From: Microvirga calopogonii
GTDB taxonomy: Bacteria > Pseudomonadota > Alphaproteobacteria > Rhizobiales > Beijerinckiaceae
Reading direction: 5' to 3'
Assembly (NCBI RefSeq): GCF_003347665.1
Contig: NZ_QDGA01000001.1
Coordinates: forward strand, 248,655 to 312,654
Length of the DNA: 64,000 nt
Shown here: in pieces, positions 37,375 to 45,410 of the stretch
Numbering within the stretch: position 1 is the first letter of the stretch
How the letters are laid out: each line of letters begins with the position of its first letter
Translations under genes and position numbers: made by a program
The notes under the pieces: generated by a model
What the model was told of the DNA's origin: nothing
The model's input: only the letters and a program-made list of their open reading frames with translations
Databases searched by the model: none

Positions 37375-38727
37375 ATGAAGCGCTTCAAATCCTTATTTTT
37401 CCGCAGAGCCTTAGGCTTTGCCGCCTGTATGGTTGCTGCCAGCCTGAGTCCTGCCGGGGCCCAGCAGCCTCCTGCTGCGCCTGCAACGCAGGTCACGCCC
37501 GGCGGAGCCACCGAGGAAAAGGCGAGGCGCGAGCAGGATCTGAAGGTTCTGGAAGAGGCCATCACGGCCAATGCTGAAGCCCGCAAGCGCCTCGACGCCG
37601 AGATCAATTCCATCAAGGCCGACCGGGCGAAGCTCAATGGCGCCCTGATCGAGACGGCCGACCGTGTGCGCGGCACCGAGGACCGGATCCGCGAACTGGA
37701 GCAGAGGCTCCAGACCCTCGGCTCCAGCGAAGCGGCCATTCGCCGCTCCCTGCAGAGCCGGCGCGGCGTCATCATCGAGGTCTTCGCCGCCCTCCAGCGC
37801 ATGGGCCGTCGCCCTCCCCCGGCCGTCCTTGTCCGGCCCGAGGACATGCTGGAGGCCGTCCGCGCCTCGATCATGCTGGGCGCGGTCCTGCCGGAGCTGC
37901 GTCAGGAGGCCGAGGTCCTGGCCGGCGATCTCGCCGAACTCGTGCGCCTCAAGGAGGCCATCACCAAGGATCGGACGACCCTCAACGGAGAGCTGACGGC
38001 TCTCAACCGGGAGCAGGAGCGCCTCGCCGCTCTCATGGAGGCCCGGCAGAGCCGCATCGCGGAAGTCGAGCGCAATGCCGGCGCGGAGCGGCAAAAGGCC
38101 GAGGATCTCGCCCAGCGGGCCGGGACCCTCAAGGAACTGATCGACCGCATGGAGGCGGAAATCGCCGGGGCCCAGCGCGCCGCCGAGGAGGCCCGCAAGG
38201 CCGCCGAGGCGCAGGAGCGCGAAACCCGGGAGAAATTCGCCCAGCTGGCTTTCCGGGATCCGGCCCGGCTCGCTCCGAAAATCCCGTTCTCCGAGGCCCG
38301 CGGCCTGCTGCCCCGCCCCGTCAGCGGCGACACAACCCTGGATTTCGGCGCGCCCGACGGCTATGGCGGAACGACGCGTGGCATTTCGATCACGACACGG
38401 CCCAAGGCAAGTGTGGTATCACCGGCGGATGGATGGGTATCCTTCGCCGGACCGTTCCGATCCTATGGTCGACTCTTGATCATCAATGCCGGTGGGGGAT
38501 ACTATGTTCTTCTGGCCGGTATGGACCATATCAACGTCGATGTCGGGCAGTTCGTGCTCGCAGGCGAACCCGTTGCAACCATGGGGGAGGCTCCTCTCAT
38601 GAGTTTGATCGGCGCCGCCATAGAAAAGAACAATCCCGTCCTCTATGTTGAGTTCAGGAAAGACGGCGGTTCAATTGACCCAGGTCCCTGGTGGGCAAAA
38701 TCGCAAAGCGAAAAGGTTCGCGGATAA
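37375..38727 (+). CDS. envC: Murein hydrolase activator EnvC
   Basis: A 450-residue periplasmic protein: signal peptide (about residues 1-29), two long coiled-coil stretches (about 45-130 and 170-285), and a C-terminal M23/LytM domain (about 305-450). The LytM domain lacks the HxxxD and HxH metal ligands of active M23 peptidases (the matching segments read GISITT and LLAGMDHI), so it should not cut murein itself but activate amidases at the division site, as EnvC does. Its stop overlaps ctpA by one base. Confidence 0.92.
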   Translation: MKRFKSLFFRRALGFAACMVAASLSPAGAQQPPAAPATQVTPGGATEEKARREQDLKVLEEAITANAEARKRLDAEINSIKADRAKLNGALIETADRVRGTEDRIRELEQRLQTLGSSEAAIRRSLQSRRGVIIEVFAALQRMGRRPPPAVLVRPEDMLEAVRASIMLGAVLPELRQEAEVLAGDLAELVRLKEAITKDRTTLNGELTALNREQERLAALMEARQSRIAEVERNAGAERQKAEDLAQRAGTLKELIDRMEAEIAGAQRAAEEARKAAEAQERETREKFAQLAFRDPARLAPKIPFSEARGLLPRPVSGDTTLDFGAPDGYGGTTRGISITTRPKASVVSPADGWVSFAGPFRSYGRLLIINAGGGYYVLLAGMDHINVDVGQFVLAGEPVATMGEAPLMSLIGAAIEKNNPVLYVEFRKDGGSIDPGPWWAKSQSEKVRG

Positions 38728-40043
38728 TGCGCAAACTATCCCTTTTGATTCTCGGTGCGGCGATCGGCGCCGGCGGCGCGACCATGGTGTCGCAGACGAG
38801 CCTCCTGTCCGGCATGAGCGCGGTTGCCGCCTCGGCTGACACGTACCGCCAGCTGAGCCTTTTCGGTGACGTGTTCGAGAAGGTCCGTACCGACTACGTC
38901 GAGAAGCCGGAAGAGTCCAAGCTCGTCGAGGCCGCCATCAACGGCATGCTGACCTCGCTCGACCCGCATTCGAGCTACATGGACGCCAAGAGCTTCCGCG
39001 ACATGCAGGTGCAGACCCGCGGCGAGTTCGGCGGCCTCGGCATCGAGGTCACCATGGAAGACGGCCTCGTCAAGGTCGTGACGCCGATCGACGAGACGCC
39101 CGCCTCCCGGGCCGGCATCCTGGCCAACGACGTCATCACCCACATCAACGACGAGCCCGTCCAGGGTCTCAACCTGAACCAGGCCGTCGACAAGATGCGC
39201 GGCCCGGTCAACTCGTCGGTCACCCTCAAGATCCAGCGCAAGGAATCCAAGGATCCGGTGGTGGTGAAGCTGACCCGCGAGACCATCAAGGTGCGTCCGG
39301 TGCGTGCCCGCGCCGAGGGCGACATCGGCGTCCTGCGCGTGACCCAGTTCAACGAGCAGACCTATGAGGGCCTGCGCTCCGGCATCGAGAAGCTCACCAG
39401 CGACATCGGCGCCGACAAGGTGGCGGGCTTCGTCGTCGACCTGCGCAACAACCCGGGCGGCCTGCTCGACCAAGCCATCATGGTCTCCGATGCCTTCCTC
39501 GAGCGTGGCGAGATCGTCTCGACCCGCAGCCGCAACGCGGAGGATACGCAGCGCTTCAGCGCCAAGGCGGGCGACCTGACCAAAGGCAAGCCCCTGGTTG
39601 TCCTCGTGAACGGCGGTTCCGCCTCGGCATCCGAGATCGTGGCCGGCGCCCTGCAGGACCACAAGCGCGCGACGGTTCTCGGCACCCGCTCCTTCGGCAA
39701 GGGATCCGTGCAGACCATCATCCCGCTCGGCGGCAATGGGGCCGTGCGCCTGACCACGGCGCGCTACTACACCCCGTCCGGCCGTTCGATCCAGGCCAAG
39801 GGCATCGATCCGGACATCGAGGTGCTGCAGGACGTGCCCGACGAGCTGAAGGGCAAGGACGAGACCAAGGGCGAGGCCGGTCTGCGCGGCCACCTGCAGA
39901 ATGGCGGCGAGAAGGAAGAGCGCGGCGGATCCTCCGCTTACGTTCCGCCGGATCCCACCAAGGACAAGCAGCTTCTCGCTGCCTATGACCTGCTGCATGG
40001 CGTGCGCAAGGGTGCAGCCAACACGACCACGACACCCAACTGA
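38727..40043 (+). CDS. ctpA: Carboxy-terminal processing protease (S41)
   Basis: Periplasmic S41-family protease of 438 residues: signal peptide (about 1-36), PDZ domain (about 95-175) with GGLGIEVT and the TPASRAGI groove, and the catalytic domain (about 195-350). The Ser-Lys dyad is Ser 300 in GGSASASEI and Lys 325 in FGKGSVQT. The C-terminal tail is acidic and Gly/Lys-rich. The ATG at 38727 overlaps the envC stop (TAATG), so the two are translationally coupled; an EnvC-like partner beside CtpA is the usual arrangement in alphaproteobacteria. Confidence 0.96.
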   Translation: MRKLSLLILGAAIGAGGATMVSQTSLLSGMSAVAASADTYRQLSLFGDVFEKVRTDYVEKPEESKLVEAAINGMLTSLDPHSSYMDAKSFRDMQVQTRGEFGGLGIEVTMEDGLVKVVTPIDETPASRAGILANDVITHINDEPVQGLNLNQAVDKMRGPVNSSVTLKIQRKESKDPVVVKLTRETIKVRPVRARAEGDIGVLRVTQFNEQTYEGLRSGIEKLTSDIGADKVAGFVVDLRNNPGGLLDQAIMVSDAFLERGEIVSTRSRNAEDTQRFSAKAGDLTKGKPLVVLVNGGSASASEIVAGALQDHKRATVLGTRSFGKGSVQTIIPLGGNGAVRLTTARYYTPSGRSIQAKGIDPDIEVLQDVPDELKGKDETKGEAGLRGHLQNGGEKEERGGSSAYVPPDPTKDKQLLAAYDLLHGVRKGAANTTTTPN

Positions 40044-40079
40044 TCGACACTCGTTCTTTCGTTCGAGAAACAATGATGC

Positions 40080-40115
40080 AAAAGGGCCTGGCGGACCGCA
40101 CCGTCAGGCCCTTTT
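40080..40115 (+). terminator. Rho-independent terminator after ctpA
   Basis: An aaaagggcctggcgg / ccgtcaggccctttt inverted repeat with a short loop and a T-run at its end lies 37 bases after the ctpA stop. The A-run on the left arm and T-run on the right allow action in both directions. It should end the proA-to-ctpA transcript. Confidence 0.9.
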
Positions 40116-40183
40116 CGCGTTCATGCACCGGCGACAGGGGCGAGAAGCTTGTGCAAGGCCCCGCGAAGCGGCACTCTTCCGAC

Positions 40184-40311
40184 ACATCGTGCGGAGCCGA
40201 AGGAAGCGCCCGTGGAAAGTGGATCCGCCCTTCCGCCTTCGACGTTGAGCCGCATAAGGGTTGAGCATCGATCCATCCCGAAAGTGGATTCCCCTTTCGG
40301 GTCCGAGGCTC
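40184..40311. repeat. Decayed hairpin repeats upstream of rppH
   Basis: The gap 40116-40392 contains parts of the dispersed repeats: acatcgtgcggagccgaag (40184-40202) and a hairpin cccgaaagtggattcccctttcggg (about 40278-40302). Both recall the atcgtgcgga and aaagtgga blocks of the elements at 6955 and 48441. No other gene is seen here. Confidence 0.6.
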
Positions 40312-40392
40312 TAGCCTGCTGTGGAGCCATGCACCGGCACTCTTCGAGAACCGGCTGCCGGATGTTTCCGCCATTGAAGGGGTAAGAGTCGT

Positions 40393-40941
40393 ATGAGGAG
40401 CGCAAGAGGATCACAGGCCAGAAAGGATCTGCCCTACCGCTCCTGTGTCGGCGTGATGCTGATCAACAAGGATGGCTTGGTTTTCATCGGCCGACGTCGT
40501 TCGGAAGCAGATGCGACCTCCGACGGATATTCCTGGCAAATGCCGCAGGGCGGCATCGACCCCGGCGAGGAGCCTTACGAAGCCGCCTTGCGGGAACTGT
40601 ATGAGGAAACCAGCGTCAGCTCGGTGAGCCTTCTGGCGGAAGCGCCGGACTGGTATGCCTATGATCTCCCGTCCATGGTCGCGGGCCGCGCCTGGCGCGG
40701 TCGCTATCGCGGGCAGAACCAGAAATGGTTTGCCTTCCGCTTCGAAGGCGACGAGAGCGAGATCAATATTCATCAACCCGGCGGCGGTGGCCACAGGCCC
40801 GAATTCGATGAATGGCGCTGGGAGTCCATGCACCGTCTCCCTGAATTGATCATCCCCTTCAAGCGGCCTGTTTACGAGAAGGTCGTGGAAGCATTCGCGC
40901 CGTTCTCGTCGCAACATCTTCAAGCCTCGGACCAGACCTGA
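40393..40941 (+). CDS. rppH: RNA pyrophosphohydrolase
   Basis: Nudix hydrolase (182 residues) that removes pyrophosphate from the 5' end of mRNAs and so starts decay. The Nudix box is complete: [20 protein letters not shown] near residues 54-73 with the catalytic REXXEE helix. The N-terminal [11 protein letters not shown] and the W at QKWFAF are typical of RppH. Its position after envC-ctpA is conserved in alphaproteobacteria. Confidence 0.95.
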   Translation: MRSARGSQARKDLPYRSCVGVMLINKDGLVFIGRRRSEADATSDGYSWQMPQGGIDPGEEPYEAALRELYEETSVSSVSLLAEAPDWYAYDLPSMVAGRAWRGRYRGQNQKWFAFRFEGDESEINIHQPGGGGHRPEFDEWRWESMHRLPELIIPFKRPVYEKVVEAFAPFSSQHLQASDQT

Positions 40942-41086
40942 TCAGTCTTATATAAGCACAGTTTCCCACAGCTTAAGCTTCGGGCAGCCGTGTTTATCCA
41001 AGCAGTCATCGCAGGCAGTTTTTACAGCACGACCCATTCATGAAGATGAACGGGAGATGTACGCTTTTCTGCTTTGAAAAGTGAAC

Positions 41087-41111
41087 GGAACACAGCTGAA
41101 AACATCTCGTT
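41087..41111 (+). promoter_or_regulatory. EcfG-type (general stress) promoter
   Basis: GGAAC (41087-41091), 16 bases, CGTT (41108-41111): an exact match to the sigma-EcfG consensus. The start codon of the DUF1236 gene is 52 bases downstream, a normal leader length. Confidence 0.7.
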
Positions 41112-41163
41112 GACACGCATCGCGAAGGGCTCGCTTGAGCCCTCTGATCATGGGAGATCTTCG

Positions 41164-41853
41164 ATGCGTAAAACTTTGATGGCGACTGTTGCGGTGGCGG
41201 CTCTTTCCTTGAGCGTGGCGGCCATGGCGCAGACCAGCGGCGGTTCGAGCGGAGGCGCTTCCGGCCGTGCGGCGGGTGGAACCTCAGGCGGCTCGACGAT
41301 TATGACGCCCGGCGGTTCGTCGGGCGGTAGCGCGGGCGGCGCTTCATCCGGTACGTCGAGTGGAACGACATCGGGTTCCGCATCCGGCGGCGCGAACGCT
41401 CCTTCCGGTAATGCCGGCAGCGCGGCGGACAGCACTTCCTCCGGCACCTCTGGCGGAGCACGCAGCACGACTTCCGGCAATGCGTCGGGTGGGACGAACG
41501 GCGCCAAGAGCACGACCGGCAGTGCAACCGGCCAGGCAGGCGGCGGCGCACATACGACCGGCAGCACATCCTCGTCGAGCCCCACGAACGTCACCGTGAC
41601 ATCCGAGCAGCGCACGCAGATCTCGCAGTCGTTCAGCAGCGTGCATGTTCAGCCGCTCACGGACGTGAATTTCAGCGTCAGCGTCGGCTCGACCATTCCG
41701 ACCTCCGTAACGACCCTGTACGACTGCCCGGACAATGTCGAGCGCATCCTGACCGGCCTTCCCGAGTGTAAGTACGTGGTCGTGAAGGATCAGATCGTGA
41801 TCGTCGAACCGCGCACCCGGCGGATCGTGACGGTGATCGAGCATCGGGGCTGA
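41164..41853 (+). CDS. DUF1236 domain protein, Ser/Gly-rich
   Basis: A 229-residue exported protein. The signal peptide covers about residues 1-22 (SVAAMA-QTS). Residues 23-135 are low complexity: more than 80 percent Ser, Gly, Thr and Ala, probably disordered. The C-terminal part (about 140-229) is the DUF1236 domain, with YVVVKDQIVIVEPRTRRIV as the key strand. DUF1236 proteins are frequent in Hyphomicrobiales and unexplained. The EcfG promoter puts it in the general stress regulon. The in-frame start at 41074 overlaps the promoter and was rejected. Confidence 0.85.
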   Translation: MRKTLMATVAVAALSLSVAAMAQTSGGSSGGASGRAAGGTSGGSTIMTPGGSSGGSAGGASSGTSSGTTSGSASGGANAPSGNAGSAADSTSSGTSGGARSTTSGNASGGTNGAKSTTGSATGQAGGGAHTTGSTSSSSPTNVTVTSEQRTQISQSFSSVHVQPLTDVNFSVSVGSTIPTSVTTLYDCPDNVERILTGLPECKYVVVKDQIVIVEPRTRRIVTVIEHRG

Positions 41854-41891
41854 CCGGATCGCATCCCTGCAAAGCTGTCCTTAAAAGAGCG

Positions 41892-41920
41892 AGGCCCGCG
41901 GTCACACGGCCGCGGACCTT
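41892..41920 (+). terminator. Hairpin after DUF1236 gene
   Basis: A 10-bp stem (aggcccgcgg, 41892-41901, with ccgcggacct, 41910-41919, one G-T pair) and an 8-nt loop lie about 40 bases after the stop. There is no long T-run, so efficiency is uncertain. Confidence 0.45.
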
Positions 41921-41997
41921 GCGTGTCCGGGGCAATCAGGTGTGACGCTGCGATTAGGGAATGCCAATGTCACTCTGTGCAATGTGCTAAACGCCTC

Positions 41998-42192
41998 TTA
42001 CGCTGCGTAGGAAACGATGCAGGTCTGCGCACCGCGCGTCTTCGGCTTGCGGTGTTCGTCAAGCAGTTCCAGCGCCACGCGGGCATAACGACGGAACTCG
42101 TCCTTGATGATGTCGGGCTCGCGATCCCATGCCGGCGCATCATCTTCGGAATCATAGAGCGCACGCGCAACGAATTCGATTTCGGCTTCCAT
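41998..42192 (-). CDS. Hypothetical protein, 64 aa
   Basis: A 64-residue acidic protein with a helical centre (FVARALYDSEDDAPAWD) and no TM segment. The ATG read from 42192 has a strong ribosome site (gaggagggg) 6 bases upstream; an alternative ATG read from 42291 would add 33 residues (MRISNIGAARTGAIGEFS) with a weaker site. I cannot name a family. It stands alone among other orphan genes. Confidence 0.5.
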   Translation of the reverse strand: MEAEIEFVARALYDSEDDAPAWDREPDIIKDEFRRYARVALELLDEHRKPKTRGAQTCIVSYAA

Positions 42193-42503
42193 CACAAGCC
42201 CCTCCTCGCGGCTTTTAAGACGATCAACGATGTCTGCCGAAAATTCCCCAATAGCGCCGGTTCGCGCCGCCCCGATGTTTGAAATCCGCATCTCTCTTCG
42301 GCTTCGGCCATTTGTTCGAAAGGGAATGTCGTCTGCAAGTTTGAAGAGGGGGTAACCCGAAAGCGACAGAAGCAGCGGGAAGCGGAGCATCCGGAACGTG
42401 TGCAAGCGCCGGTTGTTTGCTTCATGATGCCTTCAGATTATGGCCAGCTGTGCGGATCACGCGCATGGTCGGCTTATCATTCGTGACGCTCGGAGGTTCT
42501 CCC

Positions 42504-42737
42504 ATGGCGAGAAAGCCTGAGGACGTAAAACCGCAAGATGGAGCGACACCAGCGCACTTGAGCGACAATGATGTGCCGCTCGAGCAGATGCCGGAGGCCA
42601 ATGCGCAGATCGGAGCCACGCGAGCCGGAACGGATGCCCCAGCCCATGAGAAAGTGCATCCGAAAGTCCATAAAAGCCAGGACGAGGAGCCGGTTCAGGA
42701 CACAACCGATCAACCTGTCGTGGAAGACGAGCCCTAG
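42504..42737 (+). CDS. Acidic disordered small protein, 77 aa
   Basis: A 77-residue protein rich in Glu, Asp, Pro, Gln, Lys and Ala with no hydrophobic core, so it is probably disordered. The ATG has a perfect ribosome site (ggagg) 8 bases upstream. No homologue recognised. A poor GGAAC-N17-GTTT motif at about 42393 upstream is not good enough to call an EcfG promoter. Confidence 0.6.
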   Translation: MARKPEDVKPQDGATPAHLSDNDVPLEQMPEANAQIGATRAGTDAPAHEKVHPKVHKSQDEEPVQDTTDQPVVEDEP

Positions 42738-42973
42738 CCCTGATGGCTCGCGAGAGGCGCGGTCAATTTCGTCATCTCTTCGGAAGCTGGGTGGCCAGCG
42801 GCGCGAGATCCGGGTTCACGGTGTCTGAAGAACCGGGATGCCCCTTGGCCGCCACCCTGGGGATCACACTGGCGCATCAGACCTGAAAGCAGACCCACTT
42901 TGAAGATCCGTCCGATGCCCCACTCCTGGAAGCGCGCATCATTGATCCGGACCTTCAGGGCCGCACGATGGGC

Positions 42974-43074
42974 TAGAGCATCGGACGTGAAATCGAGCTC
43001 ACGCCCGATGGTTTAAGCTTTGGCTTAACGCATCATTTCACCCAAAACCGGTGCCCACTTTTGCGTTCGATGCT
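42974..43074. repeat. Repeat-rich intergenic region
   Basis: The gap 42738-43074 holds no supported gene. Its last 100 bases contain complementary blocks: gagcatcggacgtgaaat, gtttaagctttggcttaac (an inner palindrome), and aaaaccggtgcccactttt next to gttcgatgctttag, a diverged copy of the repeat at 6955. Confidence 0.55.
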
Positions 43075-43353
43075 TTAGAAGATGTCCCATTGCGGTGATG
43101 TTCCGGCCACAAGCTCGTAAAGCCCCTCGATCACTTCCCCGTGGGCTTGGAGCCGTTGCTCGGTCGTTGTGGCCTGCTGGAGGTCATAGTCATGGTTATA
43201 GAATAGCTTATCAAAGGCATCGACCGGAGTGGGATCAGCGGAAGTTCCCGTGATCTTCCCGTCCTCAACGCCTGCCGAATAATCGAGGCCACCGTAGAGG
43301 CCGTAATAGATTCCGTGAGTGCCGAAATGAAAGTATTGCAGATCAGGAAGCAT
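43075..43353 (-). CDS. Small phospholipase A2-like protein
   Basis: A 92-residue protein with no signal peptide. Its sequence recalls phospholipase A2-type folds: a Tyr/Gly-rich loop (YYGLYGGLDYSAG, residues 16-28) in the position of the calcium loop, then DPTPVDAFDKLFYNHDYDLQ (residues 40-59) where the His-Asp pair HD matches the PLA2 active-site His-Asp helix as in parvovirus VP1-type domains. Ribosome site gagg 7 bases before the ATG. The similarity is by eye and short, so the call is tentative. Followed upstream on the same strand by a small HTH gene. Confidence 0.5.
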   Translation of the reverse strand: MLPDLQYFHFGTHGIYYGLYGGLDYSAGVEDGKITGTSADPTPVDAFDKLFYNHDYDLQQATTTEQRLQAHGEVIEGLYELVAGTSPQWDIF

Positions 43354-43431
43354 GATCGTTCCTCGCTTGGTTCTCCTTGAGAAAACCTCATGCTTGCCCC
43401 GTTTTGTGTCGATTGAGGGGCTACAGGCAAC

Positions 43432-43641
43432 CTAGCCATAGGGGAATGGTCGATCGCGCAGAGCCCTTCCGGGCGGCATAGGGAGTTCCTTGAAGGTCTC
43501 GCCCATAACGGCACTTCTGATCGTTTCTCGGCTCACGCCATAGTCCTTCGAGAGCTTGCCCCATTCGCATTCTCCAGACGTAAACCTCAGGCGAGCTTCA
43601 AGAACTTGCTCAGTTGTAAGCTTTCGGTTTCGGGGTGCCAC
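43432..43641 (-). CDS. Small HTH protein
   Basis: A 69-residue protein with a basic N-terminus and a helix-turn-helix: KLTTEQVLEARLRF (helix 1), SKDYGVSRETIRSAVMG (turn and recognition helix), a layout found in phage-type and HNH-associated DNA-binding proteins. The GTG start (read from 43641) is chosen by a ggagg site 7 bases upstream; the longer frame has no such site. Neighbours suggest an accessory module with the PLA2-like gene, 78 bases downstream. Confidence 0.6.
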   Translation of the reverse strand: MAPRNRKLTTEQVLEARLRFTSGECEWGKLSKDYGVSRETIRSAVMGETFKELPMPPGRALRDRPFPYG

Positions 43642-43797
43642 GACGAACCTCCATAAGAACATAGAGTGAACATCTCATGGGATCCAAGGATTCGTCGATA
43701 GGCTGTAGGGCAGCCTGTGGAGAGCGTGGACAGGAACAGATGGGCGAGCCCAATGTGACCGGGAGGGCTTACGCAGCCTGACGTTTCCGGTGGCTCG

Positions 43798-43989
43798 TCA
43801 GTCCCTGCGAGAACCCTGATTTCTCGTGCTGATCCTCCGGGAGCTTGTCACCATCGCGCCGTAGGTCTTCAGAATGCGCCGCAATAGAATTAAGCTCCAT
43901 TCCTCAGGAGTGAATGGCGGACAGTCACAGTCAGAAATCCAGTGTCGGGCAAAAGAAAACTCACGGCATATCACCTCATGTATCACCAT
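43798..43989 (-). CDS. Doubtful small ORF, 63 aa
   Basis: A possible 63-residue protein containing CDCPPFTPEEWSLILLRRIL. No strong ribosome site is seen and no family is recognised. The gap 43642-44046 otherwise holds only the tRNA at its end. Confidence 0.2.
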   Translation of the reverse strand: MVIHEVICREFSFARHWISDCDCPPFTPEEWSLILLRRILKTYGAMVTSSRRISTRNQGSRRD

Positions 43990-44046
43990 GAGCGCCGTGC
44001 GATGGGCCCTAAGTCACTGGAAATAACGGCAAAACCAAGATGAACT

Positions 44047-44131
44047 TGGTGCCCCTGGCCGGGATCGAACCAGCACTCCTTGCGGAACTCGATTTTGAGT
44101 CGAGCGCGTCTACCAATTCCGCCACAGGGGC
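44047..44131 (-). tRNA. tRNA-Leu (CAA)
   Basis: Read on the minus strand, 85 bases fold as leucine tRNA: acceptor GCCCCTG with CAGGGGC, anticodon loop ctCAAaa in a ctcga/tcgag stem (reads UUG), a long variable arm, T-arm with GGTTCGATCCC, and an encoded CCA end (44047-44049). Confidence 0.95.
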
Positions 44132-44286
44132 AAGGACCCGCGACGTACCATGGGCGGCGAAGGTTGGTCAATGCGCGAGATGTGAAGGGAAGCCGCAAGG
44201 CTTAGCCCTCGCAATTCCGGGCGCCTTGTGCTCAAAGAGGCGCGGGGCAAAGGGCCCCGATCCGGATCTGAACCTGTCGGAATCCC

Positions 44287-44868
44287 ATGCTGAGACGCCT
44301 CTACGACTGGACCCTGTCCCTCGCGGCCCGACCTTCGGCCCCCTATGCGCTGGCGCTGGTGTCCTTCTCGGAAAGCTCGTTCTTTCCGGTTCCCCCGGAT
44401 GTGATGCTCGTCCCCATGATGCTGGCCCGGCCCGACAAGGCCTGGTCGTATGCCCTGATCTGCACTGTCGCGTCCGTTCTGGGCGGCATCCTGGGATACT
44501 TCATCGGGTTGGGGCTCTACGATTCGATCGGGGCGTGGCTGTTCCAGCTCTACGGCCTCACCGAGGGAGCGGAGACGTTCCGGCACGCCTATGCCGAATA
44601 CGGTCATTGGGTGATCCTGCTGAAGGGCCTGACGCCCATCCCCTATAAGCTCGTGACCATCACCTCGGGCTTTGCGGGCTACCACCTGGGTTGGTTCATC
44701 CTGCTGTCGATCCTGACCCGCGGCGCCCGCTTCTTCATCGTCGCCCTCCTGATGAGCAAGTTCGGACCCAAGATCAAATCGATCATCGACAACCATTTCA
44801 ACCTGGTGGCGGCCCTGGCCATCGCGGCCTTCGTCGGCGGCTTCGTCGCCTTCCGCTACCTTTTCTAG
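44287..44868 (+). CDS. YqaA/DedA-family membrane protein
   Basis: A 193-residue VTT-domain membrane protein of the YqaA branch of the DedA superfamily; relatives move lipids or affect membrane homeostasis. Visible features are FFPVPPDVMLVPMMLA near residues 32-47 (the acidic P-P-D turn of the reentrant helix) and LKGLTPIPYKLVTITSGFAG near residue 115, with five to six TM helices. It starts at the ATG 44287, is 12 bases from dsbB-like gene, and reads in the same direction. Confidence 0.87.
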   Translation: MLRRLYDWTLSLAARPSAPYALALVSFSESSFFPVPPDVMLVPMMLARPDKAWSYALICTVASVLGGILGYFIGLGLYDSIGAWLFQLYGLTEGAETFRHAYAEYGHWVILLKGLTPIPYKLVTITSGFAGYHLGWFILLSILTRGARFFIVALLMSKFGPKIKSIIDNHFNLVAALAIAAFVGGFVAFRYLF

Positions 44869-44880
44869 AGGGAGGATCCG

Positions 44881-45381
44881 ATGCGGATCAGCCTCACCAT
44901 GCGGCAGGCCGCTCTCGCGGTGGCCTTGGGGGCGGCAGCCGCTGTCGGCGGAGCGCTCATCTTCGAGCACGTCTTCGGCTATGTGCCGTGCAAGCTCTGC
45001 CTGATCCAGCGCAATCCCTATTACATCGCGATCCCGCTGGGCCTCGTGGCCGCGTTCCTGCCGCCCCGCTATGCCCGCGCCGGGCTTTGGCTCCTGGCGC
45101 TGATCTTCGTCGTCAGCGCAGGGCTGGGGGCCTATCATTCCGGGGTCGAGTGGGGCTTCTTCGTCGGGCCCAGCGATTGCGGCGGCGGATCCGGCGCGGC
45201 CGCGGGCAACGTCGGCGATTTCATGAGCCAATTGCAGAACACCCGGGTCGTCAGCTGCACGCAAGCGGCCTGGCGCTTCCTCGGCCTGTCGCTGGCGGGA
45301 TGGAACGTGGTGATTTCCCTGGCATTGGCCGCCTTCGCGGCAATCGCCGCGGCCCGCAAGGGTTTTCATATCGGCCGGTGA
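44881..45381 (+). CDS. DsbB family disulfide bond formation protein
   Basis: A 166-residue four-TM protein of the DsbB family, which reoxidises DsbA with quinones. The cysteines are in place: Cys 37 and Cys 40 (PCKLCL) in the first periplasmic loop and Cys 100 and Cys 126 in the second. The loop between them is glycine-rich (CGGGSGAAAG). TM segments at about 10-30, 48-62, 67-85 and 133-155. It follows the YqaA gene by 12 bases; no dsbA is near. Confidence 0.9.
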   Translation: MRISLTMRQAALAVALGAAAAVGGALIFEHVFGYVPCKLCLIQRNPYYIAIPLGLVAAFLPPRYARAGLWLLALIFVVSAGLGAYHSGVEWGFFVGPSDCGGGSGAAAGNVGDFMSQLQNTRVVSCTQAAWRFLGLSLAGWNVVISLALAAFAAIAAARKGFHIGR

Positions 45382-45410
45382 GGCCTTACCCGTAACGTCG
45401 GAGACATTTC

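Noticed and set aside
42391-42420. EcfG promoter before the acidic 77-residue protein
   Set aside because: GGAAC is followed by GTTT at 17 bases, not CGTT; too weak to call.
43075-44131. Genomic island integrated at tRNA-Leu
   Set aside because: Orphan small genes lie next to the tRNA, but there is no integrase and no direct repeat of the tRNA end, so an island cannot be supported.
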